This document shows, in pieces, positions 40,789 to 46,303 of a stretch of DNA of 64,000 bases (within the stretch, counting starts at the first letter, position 1; each line of letters begins with the position of its first letter). The translations under genes and the position numbers were made by a program. The notes beneath the pieces are model-generated. The model was given only the letters and a program-made list of their open reading frames with translations, ran no database searches and had not been told where the DNA came from. This stretch comes from Chionoecetes opilio (lineage: Eukaryota > Arthropoda > Malacostraca > Decapoda > Majidae): the NCBI GenBank assembly GCA_016584305.1, contig JACEEZ010020943.1, forward strand, positions 40,001-104,000, written 5' to 3'.

Positions 40789-42860
40789 CTCCGGGCCTCC
40801 AGCAGGGAGGACCACGGGCTAGCTTGAGCTCGTCAGAGAGATCCTGTGAAAAAAGAGAGGAGAGTGTTCGTGCTGCTGGCGTGCGACACGAGGACTAGCT
40901 TGTCCATCCTGACGAGGAGTGCGGGGCACTCAGCAGGATAACCCAGGCATTAATTAGGTATAATTATTTCAAAAACTGAGAAAATTGGCAGAAATTTAGT
41001 TCAAATTTGGCGGGGTACGCAGGGTTGGCAACCCTTTCACTGATAAACTCTGGAACAGTCTTCCTGTTTCTATTTTTCCACTTTCCTATGACTTAAATCT
41101 TTTCAAGAGAAGAGTAACAAGACACCTCCCGAACAAAATTGGCTCACCCCTCTTTTTTATTTTATTCTCTTACTGTCTTCTTTATAGGGACTGGCAACTA
41201 AGCGGGCTTTGTGTTACCCATTTTTGTTGTGCCCTTGGCCAGTTAAAAAAGGGATTTTGGGTGATTCCATAAGAGTAACTCTCTAAACAACGGCAAAATG
41301 AGTTATCCGGCATGCGCTCCCCCCCCGAGGGTGCCGGATAAACGAGGTTCTCCTGTATATATATATATGCATCATATAGACTGGTTTATCAGTATATATG
41401 ATATACTGTAATCTTCGTAAATGTTTGTTCTATAGTATTATCAAATAAAAAACAGTAAAACACGCTAAAGAAATGCCATTGAAGACTGAAGAAATATGCA
41501 TGAACTTTCATTCACTTCAACTCTTCGCCATTGCCTTTGCGAGTCAACTTTTATCATGAAGGGTATCAATAGAAGCGCAATTTTATTAGCTTTCCATTGA
41601 TGTATTTAATTTTCTGATAAATGAATTACCCCCATGCATAAATTAGCGTTAACTAAATAAATAAAATAATCAATCTGGTCATTTTCCCGATTGATGAGGT
41701 TATTTATTTAGTTAACGCTAATTTATACATGGTGCTAATTCATTTATCAGAAAACGAAATATATAAGTAAATAAATAACATCATCAATCGGGAAAATTAC
41801 CAGATTGATTTTATTTATTTATTTATTTAACGCTAATTTATTCATGTTTCTAATTCGTTTATCAGTTAACGAAATATACCAATGGAAAGCTAATAAAATT
41901 GCACTTCTATTGATACCCTTCATGATAAAAGTTGACTCGCAAAGTTTTAAAAGGCGAAGAGTTAAGTGAATATTAAGTTCATGCATATTTCTTCATAGTC
42001 TCGTAATGGCATTTCTTTAGCGTGTTTTACTGCTTTTTATTTGATAATATTATAGAACAAACATTTACGAAGATTACAGTATATCATATATACTGATAAA
42101 CCATTCTATATGGTAGTCCATAGACCACTATATCTCTCTGTCAGGCGGGCCGCAGGCCGCTATGCAGCTTGTAATTTCAAAACATTGTCGCGTGAACAGT
42201 CCAGGTATACAGTGGTCTATGGTCAGTAGCATTAATTACTTCATTTTGTTTCTTTTGAATTAATTTATGTTTTCTGAAGTCAAATAGTATTGATTCTATG
42301 TACCAATTTTTCTAGATACATTTCACTCTACTAGCAAACATCATCTGCAACTTGCCTTGTACTAAGTCCTTAATCTGTTATATTTTCCAGGGAAAACCCA
42401 TGCAAATTTTCCTGCTTGTACCAAAGAAGTGTTGAAAAGTTTGCAGAATTTGCTGGCTTTTGTTGGCCTTGATCCTTCATCGGCAGGCAAGGGCTCTATC
42501 TGCCTCCTCTCTGGTCCAAGAAACAAGCAGCTTATGTATGAACTCCATAATGAATGCAGACATGCTATTAAAGAAACAGAAAAACTTGAAACTATATTTG
42601 GAGCTCAGAGTCTGACCTTGGAATCCAGCATATTAGAAACTCCCATAAAATACAAAGAGAAGGTTCTTAGTCAGTGGCCGAAAAATAGTAATGACTTTCA
42701 GATATACTTGAAACGGAATACAGTTGTTAAAAACTTGCCATTCAGTAATTCAATCCAGTCATCCTTTCAGAAGGAAGAAAGAGAAAAAAAAGTAAGATTT
42801 AATGTCAGTCATGTGTCATCTGTGTCTTTCAGTTCCCCAAGTAATGTTCCGTCAAACTGA
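1401..42860 (+). CDS. KIF14: Kinesin family member 14-like, 3' part (20 exons, partial gene)
   Basis: Kinesin-3 family plus-end microtubule motor. KIF14 is known for roles in late mitosis and cytokinesis at the spindle midzone and midbody, with citron kinase and PRC1 as partners. Exons: 1401-1517, 2809-2934, 3220-3380, 4032-4298, 4735-4819, 6812-6960, 7074-7167, 7579-7724, 7871-7985, 8624-8785, 8913-9038, 9376-9516, 15986-16178, 20340-20524, 29283-29504, 29834-29975, 32783-32894, 33141-33228, 33704-33854, 42391-42860. They join in frame to 1,083 residues ending at TGA. In order: switch II DLAGSE (residues 21-26), motor helices and NKSLLTLG, neck (to about 135), coiled coil, FHA domain (about 257-370) introduced by the KIF14-like [12 protein letters not shown], coiled coil (about 375-475), and a long helical tail. 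The FHA linker and the EANQICRKL segment fit KIF14 better than KIF1 or KIF16B. The 5' exons with the P-loop are off the window. The long introns are filled with transposons. Confidence 0.9.
1518..2808 (+). other. KIF14: KIF14 intron, no element recognised
   Basis: GT-AG intron of 1,291 bases. AT-rich single-copy-looking sequence; I see no coding segment, TIR pair or tandem array in it. Confidence 0.7.
2809..2934 (+). CDS. KIF14: KIF14 exon: motor microtubule-binding helices
   Basis: Acceptor TTTTCAG, donor AAAG|GTAATT, 42 codons, phase 0 at both ends. It encodes [16 protein letters not shown] and then [12 protein letters not shown], the conserved alpha-4 and loop 12 / alpha-5 segments that contact the microtubule. 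Confidence 0.93.
3138..3180. repeat. G-run / C-run hairpin
   Basis: About 15 consecutive G, a short TCGTCGT spacer, then a longer run of C. The two runs are complementary and could form a hairpin or quadruplex. It sits about 40 bases upstream of the next KIF14 acceptor (3218-3219). The exact length may be unreliable because homopolymers sequence poorly. Confidence 0.85.
3220..3380 (+). CDS. KIF14: KIF14 exon: end of motor domain and neck
   Basis: Acceptor TTTCAG, donor ATTAG|GTAGTG. It encodes [18 protein letters not shown], the canonical kinesin alpha-5/beta-8 block, then [17 protein letters not shown] (alpha-6) and the neck start [10 protein letters not shown]. The last codon is split 2/1. 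Confidence 0.95.
3381..4031 (+). other. KIF14: KIF14 intron, no element recognised
   Basis: GT-AG intron of 651 bases. Nothing beyond AT-rich sequence is recognisable. Confidence 0.65.
4032..4298 (+). CDS. KIF14: KIF14 exon: post-motor coiled coil
   Basis: Acceptor TCCAG before 4032 and donor CCAA|GTGAGT. It encodes the neck [15 protein letters not shown] and a highly charged Glu/Lys-rich helix containing [14 protein letters not shown]. The heptad-like spacing suggests coiled coil. Confidence 0.88.
4299..4734 (+). other. KIF14: KIF14 intron, no element recognised
   Basis: GT-AG intron of 436 bases. A short (CAA)n stretch lies near 4627-4643. No coding content. Confidence 0.6.
4735..4819 (+). 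CDS. KIF14: KIF14 exon: coiled-coil linker before FHA
   Basis: Acceptor CAACAG, donor GAGAAG|GTGAGT. It encodes about 28 residues, [20 protein letters not shown] followed by RQMGVTEK, a helical linker. The first codon is completed from the previous exon. Confidence 0.85.
5161..5230 (-). mobile_element. CR1-like non-LTR retrotransposon 3' tail fragment
   Basis: The stretch from ACATAAGAACATAAGAAAAT to GGTAGTTCCTGT matches the tail at 21206-21272, which is the 3' end of the CR1-like element there. Only the tail is present. Confidence 0.65.
5255..5715 (-). pseudogene. Degenerate non-LTR reverse-transcriptase C-terminal fragment
   Basis: Read on the minus strand, frames contain [16 protein letters not shown] and GHVRMYV, which resemble the LYGSETW and GHV signatures near the C-terminus of many animal non-LTR ORF2 proteins. 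It is broken by several stops and frame changes. Family assignment is uncertain. Confidence 0.5.
5753..6668 (+). mobile_element. Tigger/pogo-like non-autonomous TIR element, copy 1
   Basis: Ends are CAGGGAGGTCCCGTTATACG on the left and GTATCTTCGGGACCTCCCTG on the right, bounded by TA (5751-5752, 6669-6670). TA duplications and the ends suggest the Tc1/mariner, pogo/Tigger group. The interior holds a roughly 105-base tandem unit around AGGTCACCCCTAGCAAGGCG, present about three times. There is no transposase. Other copies: 18063-18847, 35269-36142, 39975-40621 and longer relatives at 35071-37862 and 48444-50003. Confidence 0.85.
6812..6960 (+). CDS. KIF14: KIF14 exon: FHA domain, first part
   Basis: Acceptor GATTGCAG, donor CATTG|GTAACT. 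It encodes [18 protein letters not shown], the very conserved lead-in to kinesin-3 FHA domains, then [16 protein letters not shown] and [16 protein letters not shown] domains bind phosphothreonine peptides; here the GTTSVG turn and the following Ser are in the expected place. Confidence 0.93.
7074..7167 (+). CDS. KIF14: KIF14 exon: FHA domain, middle
   Basis: Acceptor TTTCAG, donor GTTACT|GTACGT. It encodes [18 protein letters not shown] and [14 protein letters not shown]. The YINGK turn is the usual FHA N-G motif. Confidence 0.92.
7579..7724 (+). CDS. KIF14: KIF14 exon: end of FHA and start of second coiled coil
   Basis: Acceptor TTTGCAG, donor GAAAG|GTATGA. It encodes [17 protein letters not shown], the last FHA strands, then a [20 protein letters not shown] helix that matches the KIF14 pattern after FHA. 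Confidence 0.92.
7748..7828. repeat. (AC)n microsatellite
   Basis: Near-perfect CA/AC dinucleotide repeat, interrupted once by GATAC, in the 146-base intron between two KIF14 exons. It begins 24 bases after the donor and takes up more than half the intron. Confidence 0.95.
7871..7985 (+). CDS. KIF14: KIF14 exon: coiled coil
   Basis: Acceptor TTTCCAG, donor CAATTA|GTGAGA. It encodes a charged helix, [20 protein letters not shown] followed by [18 protein letters not shown]. Confidence 0.88.
8282..8410 (+). pseudogene. Tigger/jerky-type transposase N-terminal fragment (CENP-B HTH)
   Basis: An open frame starting at ATG 8282 reads [20 protein letters not shown] then LCKCLEKG, and stops at TAG 8408. 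This matches the first helix region of CENP-B-type helix-turn-helix domains in pogo/Tigger/jerky transposases. Only about 30 matching residues remain, so it is a relic inside a KIF14 intron. Confidence 0.65.
8624..8785 (+). CDS. KIF14: KIF14 exon: coiled coil
   Basis: Acceptor CCCTCAG, donor AATGAG|GTAATG, 54 codons, phase 0. It encodes [20 protein letters not shown] and then NRLLEEQL, a leucine-heptad coiled coil. Confidence 0.87.
8913..9038 (+). CDS. KIF14: KIF14 exon: conserved helical segment
   Basis: Acceptor ACCCTCAG, donor GCTTAT|GTAAGT, 42 codons. It encodes [20 protein letters not shown], which resembles the EANAIS/KLK motif downstream of the coiled coil in vertebrate KIF14. Confidence 0.87.
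9376..9516 (+). CDS. KIF14: KIF14 exon: beta-rich segment after the coiled coil
   Basis: Acceptor TTTTTAG, donor ACCAAG|GTAGTG, 47 codons. It encodes [20 protein letters not shown], then [20 protein letters not shown]. The five-valine run is unusual but in frame. Confidence 0.83.
9856..10041 (+). pseudogene. Tc1-like transposase N-terminal HTH, left arm
   Basis: 61 residues from ATG to [23 protein letters not shown] and the segment [10 protein letters not shown] look like the paired-type helix-turn-helix at the N-terminus of Tc1-family transposases. Truncated before the DDE domain. The same 61-residue protein is predicted from the opposite arm. Confidence 0.75.
10171..10356 (-). pseudogene. 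Tc1-like transposase N-terminal HTH, right arm
   Basis: Inverted duplicate of 9856-10041 encoding an identical 61-residue HTH fragment on the minus strand, which suggests the foldback is young or kept homogeneous by gene conversion. Confidence 0.75.
10714..11756. mobile_element. TTAA-flanked element with CCCGCTG ends (piggyBac-like, non-autonomous)
   Basis: TTAA at 10710-10713 and 11757-11760. Ends are CCCGCTGAGTTCCAG and GGGTCCAGCGGG, a short inverted repeat. TTAA targets and CCC-type ends are typical of piggyBac. There is no transposase frame inside. It lies in the same KIF14 intron. Confidence 0.65.
12124..12360 (+). pseudogene. Possible non-LTR retrotransposon RNase H / knuckle fragment
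   Basis: The frame reads [20 protein letters not shown], which resembles the R.L.RLRIGHT.LT block upstream of the zinc knuckle in the non-LTR family seen at 34.2-34.8 kb. Weak match and quickly lost. Confidence 0.4.
13424..13520 (+). mobile_element. Non-LTR retrotransposon 3' tail fragment
   Basis: TGTACCTTCCTGAAGAAGAC followed by a TGTGATAG...CATAGG stretch matches the tail after the coding end at 34833 and the tails at 36655-36975. Confidence 0.5.
13624..13898. mobile_element. Palindromic MITE with 3-base target duplication, copy 1
   Basis: A near-perfect palindrome with ends GGCCCGTACCGAGAGTCATG and its inverse, flanked by TAA and TTA. The second copy at 31296-31566 is flanked by TAG on both sides. 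Three-base targets of this kind fit PIF/Harbinger, but no transposase supports that. Confidence 0.8.
14747..14913 (-). pseudogene. Internally deleted Tc1/mariner-like transposase
   Basis: From ATG at 14913 the minus strand reads [20 protein letters not shown], an N-terminal HTH, then jumps in another frame to [20 protein letters not shown] and stop. That ending is the typical C-terminus of Tc1-family transposases. Everything between, including the catalytic DDE residues, is missing. The junction lies in the repeated CATGGAATCATGGAATCATG stretch. Confidence 0.7.
15381..15655 (+). mobile_element. tRNA-derived SINE
   Basis: The head contains A box TGGTGTAGTGGTT and B box GGTTCGAATCG at tRNA-like spacing, followed by an unrelated 200-base body. 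It cannot fold as a normal tRNA with matched acceptor stem, so it is called a SINE. Intronic in KIF14. Confidence 0.75.
15986..16178 (+). CDS. KIF14: KIF14 exon: tail segment
   Basis: Acceptor TTTTTGCAG, donor AAATGA|GTAAGT, splice phase 1 at the end. It encodes [20 protein letters not shown] and PGFINRLLE, then a Ser-rich stretch. The preceding intron is 6.5 kb, enlarged by transposons. Confidence 0.85.
17121..17475 (+). pseudogene. Non-LTR retrotransposon 5' fragment (endonuclease start)
   Basis: In the frame from about 17335 the sequence reads [20 protein letters not shown] and continues SLFRALSF, which resembles the first strand of the EEP endonuclease (W-N-x-R/C-G) of non-LTR ORF2. The upstream frame 17121-17324 may be its N-terminal extension. 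It decays at about 17475. Confidence 0.5.
18063..18847 (+). mobile_element. Tigger/pogo-like TIR element, copy 2
   Basis: Same ends as 5753-6668, flanked by TA (18061-18062, 18848-18849). About two internal 105-base units. It is inserted in the right arm of the 16.7-19.0 kb foldback; the left arm keeps the empty site at about 16838-16849. Confidence 0.88.
19170..19970. mobile_element. Foldback element, about 300-base arms
   Basis: Inverted arms 19170-19480 and 19668-19970 begin TACTATGTAGTCACAAAAGG. They differ at few positions. The centre of about 190 bases is AT-rich. No coding content beyond chance frames. It lies in a KIF14 intron. Confidence 0.8.
20340..20524 (+). CDS. KIF14: KIF14 exon: tail segment
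   Basis: Acceptor TTTACAG, donor GCCATG|GTTAGT. It encodes [20 protein letters not shown], then helical sequence ending [12 protein letters not shown]. The first codon is completed from the previous exon. Confidence 0.82.
21971..23236. mobile_element. TA-flanked TIR element inside the CR1-like element
   Basis: Ends GGGTGGGTTGGGGA and the inverse TCCCCAACCCACCC, with TACCGTACA just inside both, bounded by TA (21969-21970, 23237-23238). Removing it and one TA restores the CR1-like frame, which reads through [21 protein letters not shown]-rich interior with no transposase. Confidence 0.8.
23624..24525 (-). mobile_element. TTAA-flanked TIR element, copy 1 (deleted, foldback-like)
   Basis: TTAA at 23620-23623 and 24526-24529; ends AGTAGTCGTCCAGACC and its inverse. 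Inside, two inverted arms meet around 24060-24110 and share CCCAAAATTCCCCAAGTACT. It lacks the coding start seen in copies 2 and 3. Removal restores the reverse-transcriptase frame [12 protein letters not shown]. Confidence 0.85.
25337..25500 (+). pseudogene. Remnant coding start of the TTAA element
   Basis: The frame begins [20 protein letters not shown] and runs through an acidic region to RPEYEADEQ before dissolving into the minisatellite. The matching segment in copy 3 (about 32350-32068, minus) reads [14 protein letters not shown], and after a frame change ALLQNMDW, just before a possible donor GTAAGT. The PY.FEPE and N.DW spacing resembles proteins related to the P2X7 ballast domain, often found near transposons. 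That resemblance is from memory and not proven. Confidence 0.45.
25503..26370. repeat. 17-base minisatellite, about 50 units
   Basis: Tandem CCCCTTACACACAACAA with occasional one- to three-base variants. Because the unit is 17 bases and has no stop in any frame on the plus strand, it keeps a long open frame repeating [18 protein letters not shown] treat this frame as a by-product of the repeat. Confidence 0.95.
26400..26720. repeat. TTAGG-rich minisatellite
   Basis: About eight or nine units of 30-40 bases around GGTTAGGTTAGTAACTTTTA and GGGGTTATAGTGA. It contains the arthropod telomere word TTAGG, but as part of a longer unit, so it is not a simple telomere. Confidence 0.9.
26860..26992. 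repeat. Second block of the 17-base minisatellite
   Basis: Seven or so units of the same CCCCTTACACACAACAA repeat, separated from the main array by the TTAGG-rich block and 130 bases of other sequence. Confidence 0.9.
27927..29226. mobile_element. TIR element with CAGGGTTGTT ends
   Basis: Left end CAGGGTTGTTGATTT, right end inverse of CAGGGTTGTTTGATTTAAAT. Both subterminal regions are full of GATTTAAATC palindromes. CAGGG ends are common in hAT-like elements, but I find no 8-base duplication. It contains a SINE at 28536-28705 and ends 56 bases before the next KIF14 exon. Confidence 0.6.
28536..28705 (+). mobile_element. tRNA-derived SINE (second family)
   Basis: A-box-like TTGCTCGGTTGGTAGAGC and B box GGTTCGAGCCC at tRNA spacing, followed by a short non-tRNA tail. 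Different from the SINE at 15.4 kb. Confidence 0.65.
29283..29504 (+). CDS. KIF14: KIF14 exon: helical tail
   Basis: Acceptor CTGTGCAG, donor TTTCAG|GTAAAT, 74 codons, phase 0. It encodes [20 protein letters not shown], then [15 protein letters not shown] and [18 protein letters not shown], predicted helices of the KIF14 stalk/tail. Confidence 0.87.
29834..29975 (+). CDS. KIF14: KIF14 exon: helical tail
   Basis: Acceptor GGTATAG, donor GTGCCAG|GTAAAA. It encodes [20 protein letters not shown], then [22 protein letters not shown] element is inserted from intron base 14 onward, so only 13 bases of original intron follow the exon. Confidence 0.87.
30424..30471. repeat. (CT)n microsatellite
   Basis: Perfect CT dinucleotide run inside TTAA element copy 3. 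Confidence 0.95.
30655..31204 (-). mobile_element. Mariner-like MITE, copy 2
   Basis: TA-flanked (30653-30654, 31205-31206), ends CAGTGGTACCTTGACTTACG and inverse. Opposite orientation to 322-1090 and with about one internal tandem unit instead of four. It includes a long A/T-tract at about 31070-31091. Confidence 0.88.
31296..31566. mobile_element. Palindromic MITE, copy 2
   Basis: GGCCCGTACCGAGAG ends with TAG on both sides (31293-31295, 31567-31569). Same family as 13624-13898; the outer 60 bases differ in the number of ACGAACG units. Confidence 0.82.
31597..31945. repeat. Tandem triplication, about 125-base unit
   Basis: Three copies of a unit beginning CACACAATAGCGTAGCCTTG and containing CAACACTCCCTTGGCTGTCA. 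The third copy is truncated after the CTGTCACACTGTCT stretch. Confidence 0.9.
32783..32894 (+). CDS. KIF14: KIF14 exon: helical tail
   Basis: Acceptor CATTACAG, donor GACAG|GTGAGT. It encodes [20 protein letters not shown], similar to the DGVGLGMK-type helix of vertebrate KIF14, then [17 protein letters not shown]. Confidence 0.86.
33141..33228 (+). CDS. KIF14: KIF14 exon: helical tail
   Basis: Acceptor TTTACAG, donor TTGAAT|GTAAGT. It encodes [20 protein letters not shown] and FLNKYATLN. Confidence 0.85.
33704..33854 (+). CDS. KIF14: KIF14 exon: helical tail
   Basis: Acceptor TTCTTGAAG, donor CTCCAAG|GTGAGG. It encodes [20 protein letters not shown], then [20 protein letters not shown]. 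Confidence 0.85.
34071..35062. mobile_element. TA-flanked TIR element carrying non-LTR coding ends
   Basis: Ends CACACAACCCTCGTTTTCC and the inverse GGAAAACGAGGGTTGTGTG, bounded by TA (34069-34070, 35063-35064). It has no transposase. The interior is filled by two tandem copies of a retrotransposon C-terminal region. The next element begins only a few bases after it. Confidence 0.78.
34247..34833 (+). pseudogene. Two tandem copies of a non-LTR retrotransposon C-terminus
   Basis: Copy one is 34247-34500, copy two 34500-34833. Copy two reads [20 protein letters not shown] then [10 protein letters not shown], a CCHC-type knuckle (C-x2-C, H, C), then [10 protein letters not shown] and [18 protein letters not shown] with a stop at 34831-34833. 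Copy one has lost the first cysteines. The junction repeats CAGGTGGCAGCATGCTCAGC. Confidence 0.75.
35071..37862 (+). mobile_element. Long Tigger/pogo-like element with nested copy and captured tails
   Basis: TA-flanked (35069-35070, 37863-37864), with the usual CAGGGAGG and CCTCCCTG ends. A short family member (35269-36142) is inserted in it. Removing that leaves about 1.9 kb, similar to 48444-50003 on the other strand. Interior segments 36655-36790 and 36840-36975 are non-LTR 3' tails of the TGTGCCTTCCTGAAGAAG type. A (TGC)n run lies at 37019-37038. Confidence 0.82.
35269..36142 (+). mobile_element. Tigger/pogo-like TIR element, copy 3 (nested)
   Basis: TA-flanked (35267-35268, 36143-36144) with about three internal 105-base units. 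It sits inside the long copy at 35071-37862. The related long element at 48444-50003 has the uninterrupted site GACTATATGATTTTACC on its own coding strand. Confidence 0.9.
38180..38790 (-). pseudogene. RTE-like non-LTR reverse transcriptase C-terminal pseudogene
   Basis: Minus strand, broken by stops: [26 protein letters not shown], then an open 142-codon stretch with [20 protein letters not shown] and [38 protein letters not shown]. This order is the well-known C-terminal part of an invertebrate non-LTR family. Not functional. Confidence 0.75.
39211..39552 (+). mobile_element. tRNA-derived SINE with poly-A tail (third family)
   Basis: Starts GGGGAGGCGGTAACAGATTG, with A-box-like GATTGGTTAGTG and B-box-like GAATTCGATCC, a 270-base body and a terminal A-tract at about 39537-39552. 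Confidence 0.65.
39898..39972. repeat. (AT)n microsatellite
   Basis: AT dinucleotide tract directly adjoining the Tigger-like element at 39975. Confidence 0.95.
39975..40621 (-). mobile_element. Tigger/pogo-like TIR element, copy 4
   Basis: Minus-oriented, 647 bases, TA-flanked (39973-39974, 40622-40623). About one internal unit, the shortest copy here. Inserted into an AT-repeat tract, which now lies on both sides (39898-39972 and 40624-40695). Confidence 0.88.
40624..40697. repeat. (AT)n microsatellite
   Basis: Second half of the AT tract that holds two adjacent TA-target insertions. Confidence 0.95.
40698..41355. mobile_element. Tigger/pogo-like TIR element (second family)
   Basis: Ends CAGGAGAACCTCATTTAACC and the inverse GATAAACGAGGTTCTCCTG, TA-flanked (40696-40697, 41356-41357). 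A long T-tract at about 40750-40788. It carries a non-LTR C-terminal fragment at 41036-41272. Confidence 0.8.
41036..41272 (+). pseudogene. Non-LTR reverse-transcriptase C-terminal end inside a TIR element
   Basis: Open frame of 78 codons to TAA at 41272: [20 protein letters not shown], then [11 protein letters not shown]. The LWNSLP...S...FK motif is the usual end of many CR1/Jockey-group ORF2 proteins. Only this end is present. Confidence 0.65.
41371..42110. repeat. AT-rich inverted repeat (foldback)
   Basis: Arms about 41371-41680 and 41760-42110 are inverted copies sharing GGTTTATCAGTATATATGAT and TCTTCGTAAATGTTTGTTCT. The centre repeats the TTAGTTAACGCTAATTTAT module in alternating orientations. 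No coding content. Confidence 0.8.
42391..42860 (+). CDS. KIF14: KIF14 last coding exon
   Basis: Acceptor TATTTTCCAG, 156 codons ending in TGA at 42858-42860. It encodes [20 protein letters not shown], a helical region with [20 protein letters not shown], and a basic C-terminus, [20 protein letters not shown]. The preceding intron is 8.5 kb. Confidence 0.85.
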
Positions 42861-43947
<1,087 letters not shown>

Positions 43948-44398
43948 GTGTCATTGAGATAAATAACCAGCTGTTTGTAGGACCTGAGCACAGGATGCTG
44001 ATGGCACTGTTTTTCCATCAAGCTATTAAACCATTGTCTTTGATCATCACTCCATTTCATAAAACTGATACTACCACTAATAAACATTCATAATACCAAA
44101 ATTGCATAAACTGATATTACAGCATGTCATTTAATTATTGTAGTTGGCTTGGTCATACTGTGCTTGCAATTTATATCTTATCCTTAAAAACTGAGTCACG
44201 GTACCAAACCTTGCATCAACATAGACGAGACAAATTTTTATTTTTTTTAAACAAATTTTTATGTAGCTGTAAAAAATATAAATAATAAACCTGCATTGAA
44301 GGAAGAAAAAAAGTGTTTCAACATTCATTGTCTTATTCTCAAACTTTGCTGTACAAACTTGCTTAATTTAGTGACTTGTGAGTATGTATGCATGTAAG
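43948..44398. other. MTRFR 3' UTR and intergenic sequence
   Basis: TTTATT at about 44237-44242 is a possible minus-strand AATAAA for MTRFR. Nothing else is recognisable. Confidence 0.5.
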
Positions 44399-44619
44399 TT
44401 AGTCGATATTTTCTCTCTCCTGCCAAGCTTTTTTCATTGCTTCCCTCTTCTGTGACTTTTGTTTTGCTTTTAATTTTTTTATGTCTTGCATTCTATCAAG
44501 CTGAGCTGATACACTCATGTCTCCATTGAAATGATCATCAAGTTTATTTACCATAATTTCACGAGCTTTCCTCCTGTTTTTGTGTAAGCTTCGCTCCTCT
44601 TGGCATTTCACTATTATAC
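44399..44619 (-). CDS. MTRFR: MTRFR exon 2
   Basis: Acceptor TTTCAG on the minus strand, split Gly codon G|GT, stop TAA at 44401-44399. It encodes the second half of the GGQ domain and the basic tail. Confidence 0.92.
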
Positions 44620-46303
44620 CTGAAAGAAAAATGTATACTATAATAAACGTTTCAACCGATGCTGCCCAACGGCATGCTAATTTTTCTTAGGGAGTTATAA
44701 ACATGGCAGCCTTTCCATTGCTCTAAAGTACCACATTTTCCCAACTGTAATTCCATAGTAGAGCTTAAACATTATTGATTCACTTTTCCCTAAACTGATT
44801 ATATGTATTAAGTTTTTTTTTCAATAAAAAATAATTCATCAGACCTGGTACATAAATATAGAAGTTAAGCTTTCTTCAATATGTACTGATGACAAGACTA
44901 CATCAGAAAAGATGACAAGTACAAAGGAAGAACTGACAGCAACAGCCCTACTGGGGCAAACGAGGCTGCCTGTGTGACTCCTTTATACTACTAGTTTCCA
45001 AATGTTAAAGGAAAAAAAAAAGCAAAGTTGAAGGCTCCTCCCCACCCACTACTCGCTCCAGCCGAAACCGGCAGGGAAAAAAAGTGCAAAAAAAACACCA
45101 TTTAGTATTGAAAACCTGCTGTGGCATTTGATGCATAAGGCTGAAGGAGAGACATACTCAAGCAAAAAAAGTTATAAAAAATATATATATTTACATAAGA
45201 AACAAGTACAAAGTAACATAAGTTTACCCCAAGTAATCAAATTGAGCACCTGATACTAAGTATATCTATTTTGTTCTAAACTGTGTTACTATAAACTACT
45301 TGTGCTGGAAGAGAGTTCCAAATATTAAAAGCTCTATTAAAGAAAAAAGGGGGCAAGGGTAAGTTTAGGATAAGTTAATATTCCGTAAGTCGATCAGGCC
45401 TAGAGCCCCTATTGTTCCGAGAAGTTTTACTGTAATTTACTTTAAAGGGACAAGGTTTTCTTCATGAACAATGTATCAATTAAATATATTGGAGGCTAGT
45501 CTTAACCCTGACAGACTTTTATTTATGTGCTTGAGATCTACCATATGAAGAAAGACTAGGAAAATGGGGTTAGCAAGATAATTTTTTGTAAGAGTTGAGA
45601 GATTTAATGGCCCCCATACACAATGTGATTTTTTTTTGTCAGTTTGCATCCAATGAAATCTGTGGTGTAGACGACACCATTGTATTATCACCATTGCCAT
45701 TTTGATTAATCATAGCCTAGTCACAGATGTGCGTCTCTGCATAGTGAGTGGGCTGCTTTGACTAAATAAAGACAACAATGGTGATACAAGTTTCGTCTAT
45801 AACATGGATTTCCTTGCATGCAAGCATATGGTTGAAAACTAACAAAAATATTTAGCGTGTGTGGGCTCCCTAGATGTGATTTTTAGAACACACTAATACC
45901 AAGAAAATGACTCACCAGTGGGAATGTGCTTGAGGCTACAAACACAGGCAGTCTTATTCACCTTTTGTCCACCTGGTCCACTGCCCCTCACGAACGACTC
46001 TAACAATTCTTCCTCCTTCAAGACAGGTACTCTAGACCTGTCGACTTTACCACTGAAGGCAGCAGCACTTGTATGAACACGCTGCACCAACTCTTTGGTT
46101 AGACTTGATGTTCTCAGATTTATGCTATGTAATTCACCAATTTTACAATTAAAAACACCTGATAGTATATTACATCTGTTAACACTTTCAACTATGTTTT
46201 GTTGGCCTTTCCATGGAAATAGATATATGCAGTTATAATATGTCCAGTTAAGCCTATACCCTGTGACAAAATTCTTATATCTAAGTATCTTTTGCATCCA
46301 CAT
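44399..46303 (-). CDS. MTRFR: Mitochondrial translation release factor in rescue (C12orf65-type), two exons
   Basis: A class I release-factor-like protein that rescues stalled mitochondrial ribosomes; it has the GGQ catalytic domain but no codon-recognition domains. Exons 46303-45916 and 44619-44399 join across a 1.3-kb GT-AG intron to 202 residues. Residues 1-80 are Arg/Lys/aromatic-rich with few acids, consistent with a mitochondrial targeting region. Residues 94-130 carry [20 protein letters not shown] with GGQ at 111-113, then VNKT and LKHIPTG; exon 2 continues [20 protein letters not shown] and a basic, Lys-rich C-terminal tail ([16 protein letters not shown]) that in relatives contacts the ribosome. 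It is longer than the human protein (166 residues), mostly at the N-terminus. It is single-domain, so not MTRF1 or MTRF1L. The start could also be Met3. Confidence 0.92.
44620..45915 (-). other. MTRFR: MTRFR intron
   Basis: 1,296 bases, GT-AG on the minus strand (donor GTGAGT at 45915-45910). A segment around 45190-45480 has the look of an old repeat, but I could not assign it. No coding frame of note. Confidence 0.6.
45916..46303 (-). CDS. MTRFR: MTRFR exon 1
   Basis: ATG at 46303, donor ACTG|GTGAGT. It contains the targeting region and the GPGGQ motif. Confidence 0.88.

Larger units (their letters stand above)
39803..42221. mobile_element. Outer inverted repeat enclosing several elements
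   Basis: CATAGACCACTGTATATCTG at 39803 is matched in inverse by CAGGTATACAGTGGTCTATG ending at 42221, about 25 bases each. Inside are (AT)n tracts, a Tigger-like element (39975-40621), another TIR element (40698-41355) and a foldback (41371-42110). It may be one old transposon later filled by others. The short TIR makes this tentative. Confidence 0.5.

Noticed and set aside
44399..46303. MTRF1, MTRF1L or ICT1 (MRPL58)
   Set aside because: There is no codon-recognition domain, as needed for MTRF1/MTRF1L, and the sequence around GGQ with the Lys-rich tail fits the C12orf65 type better than ICT1.
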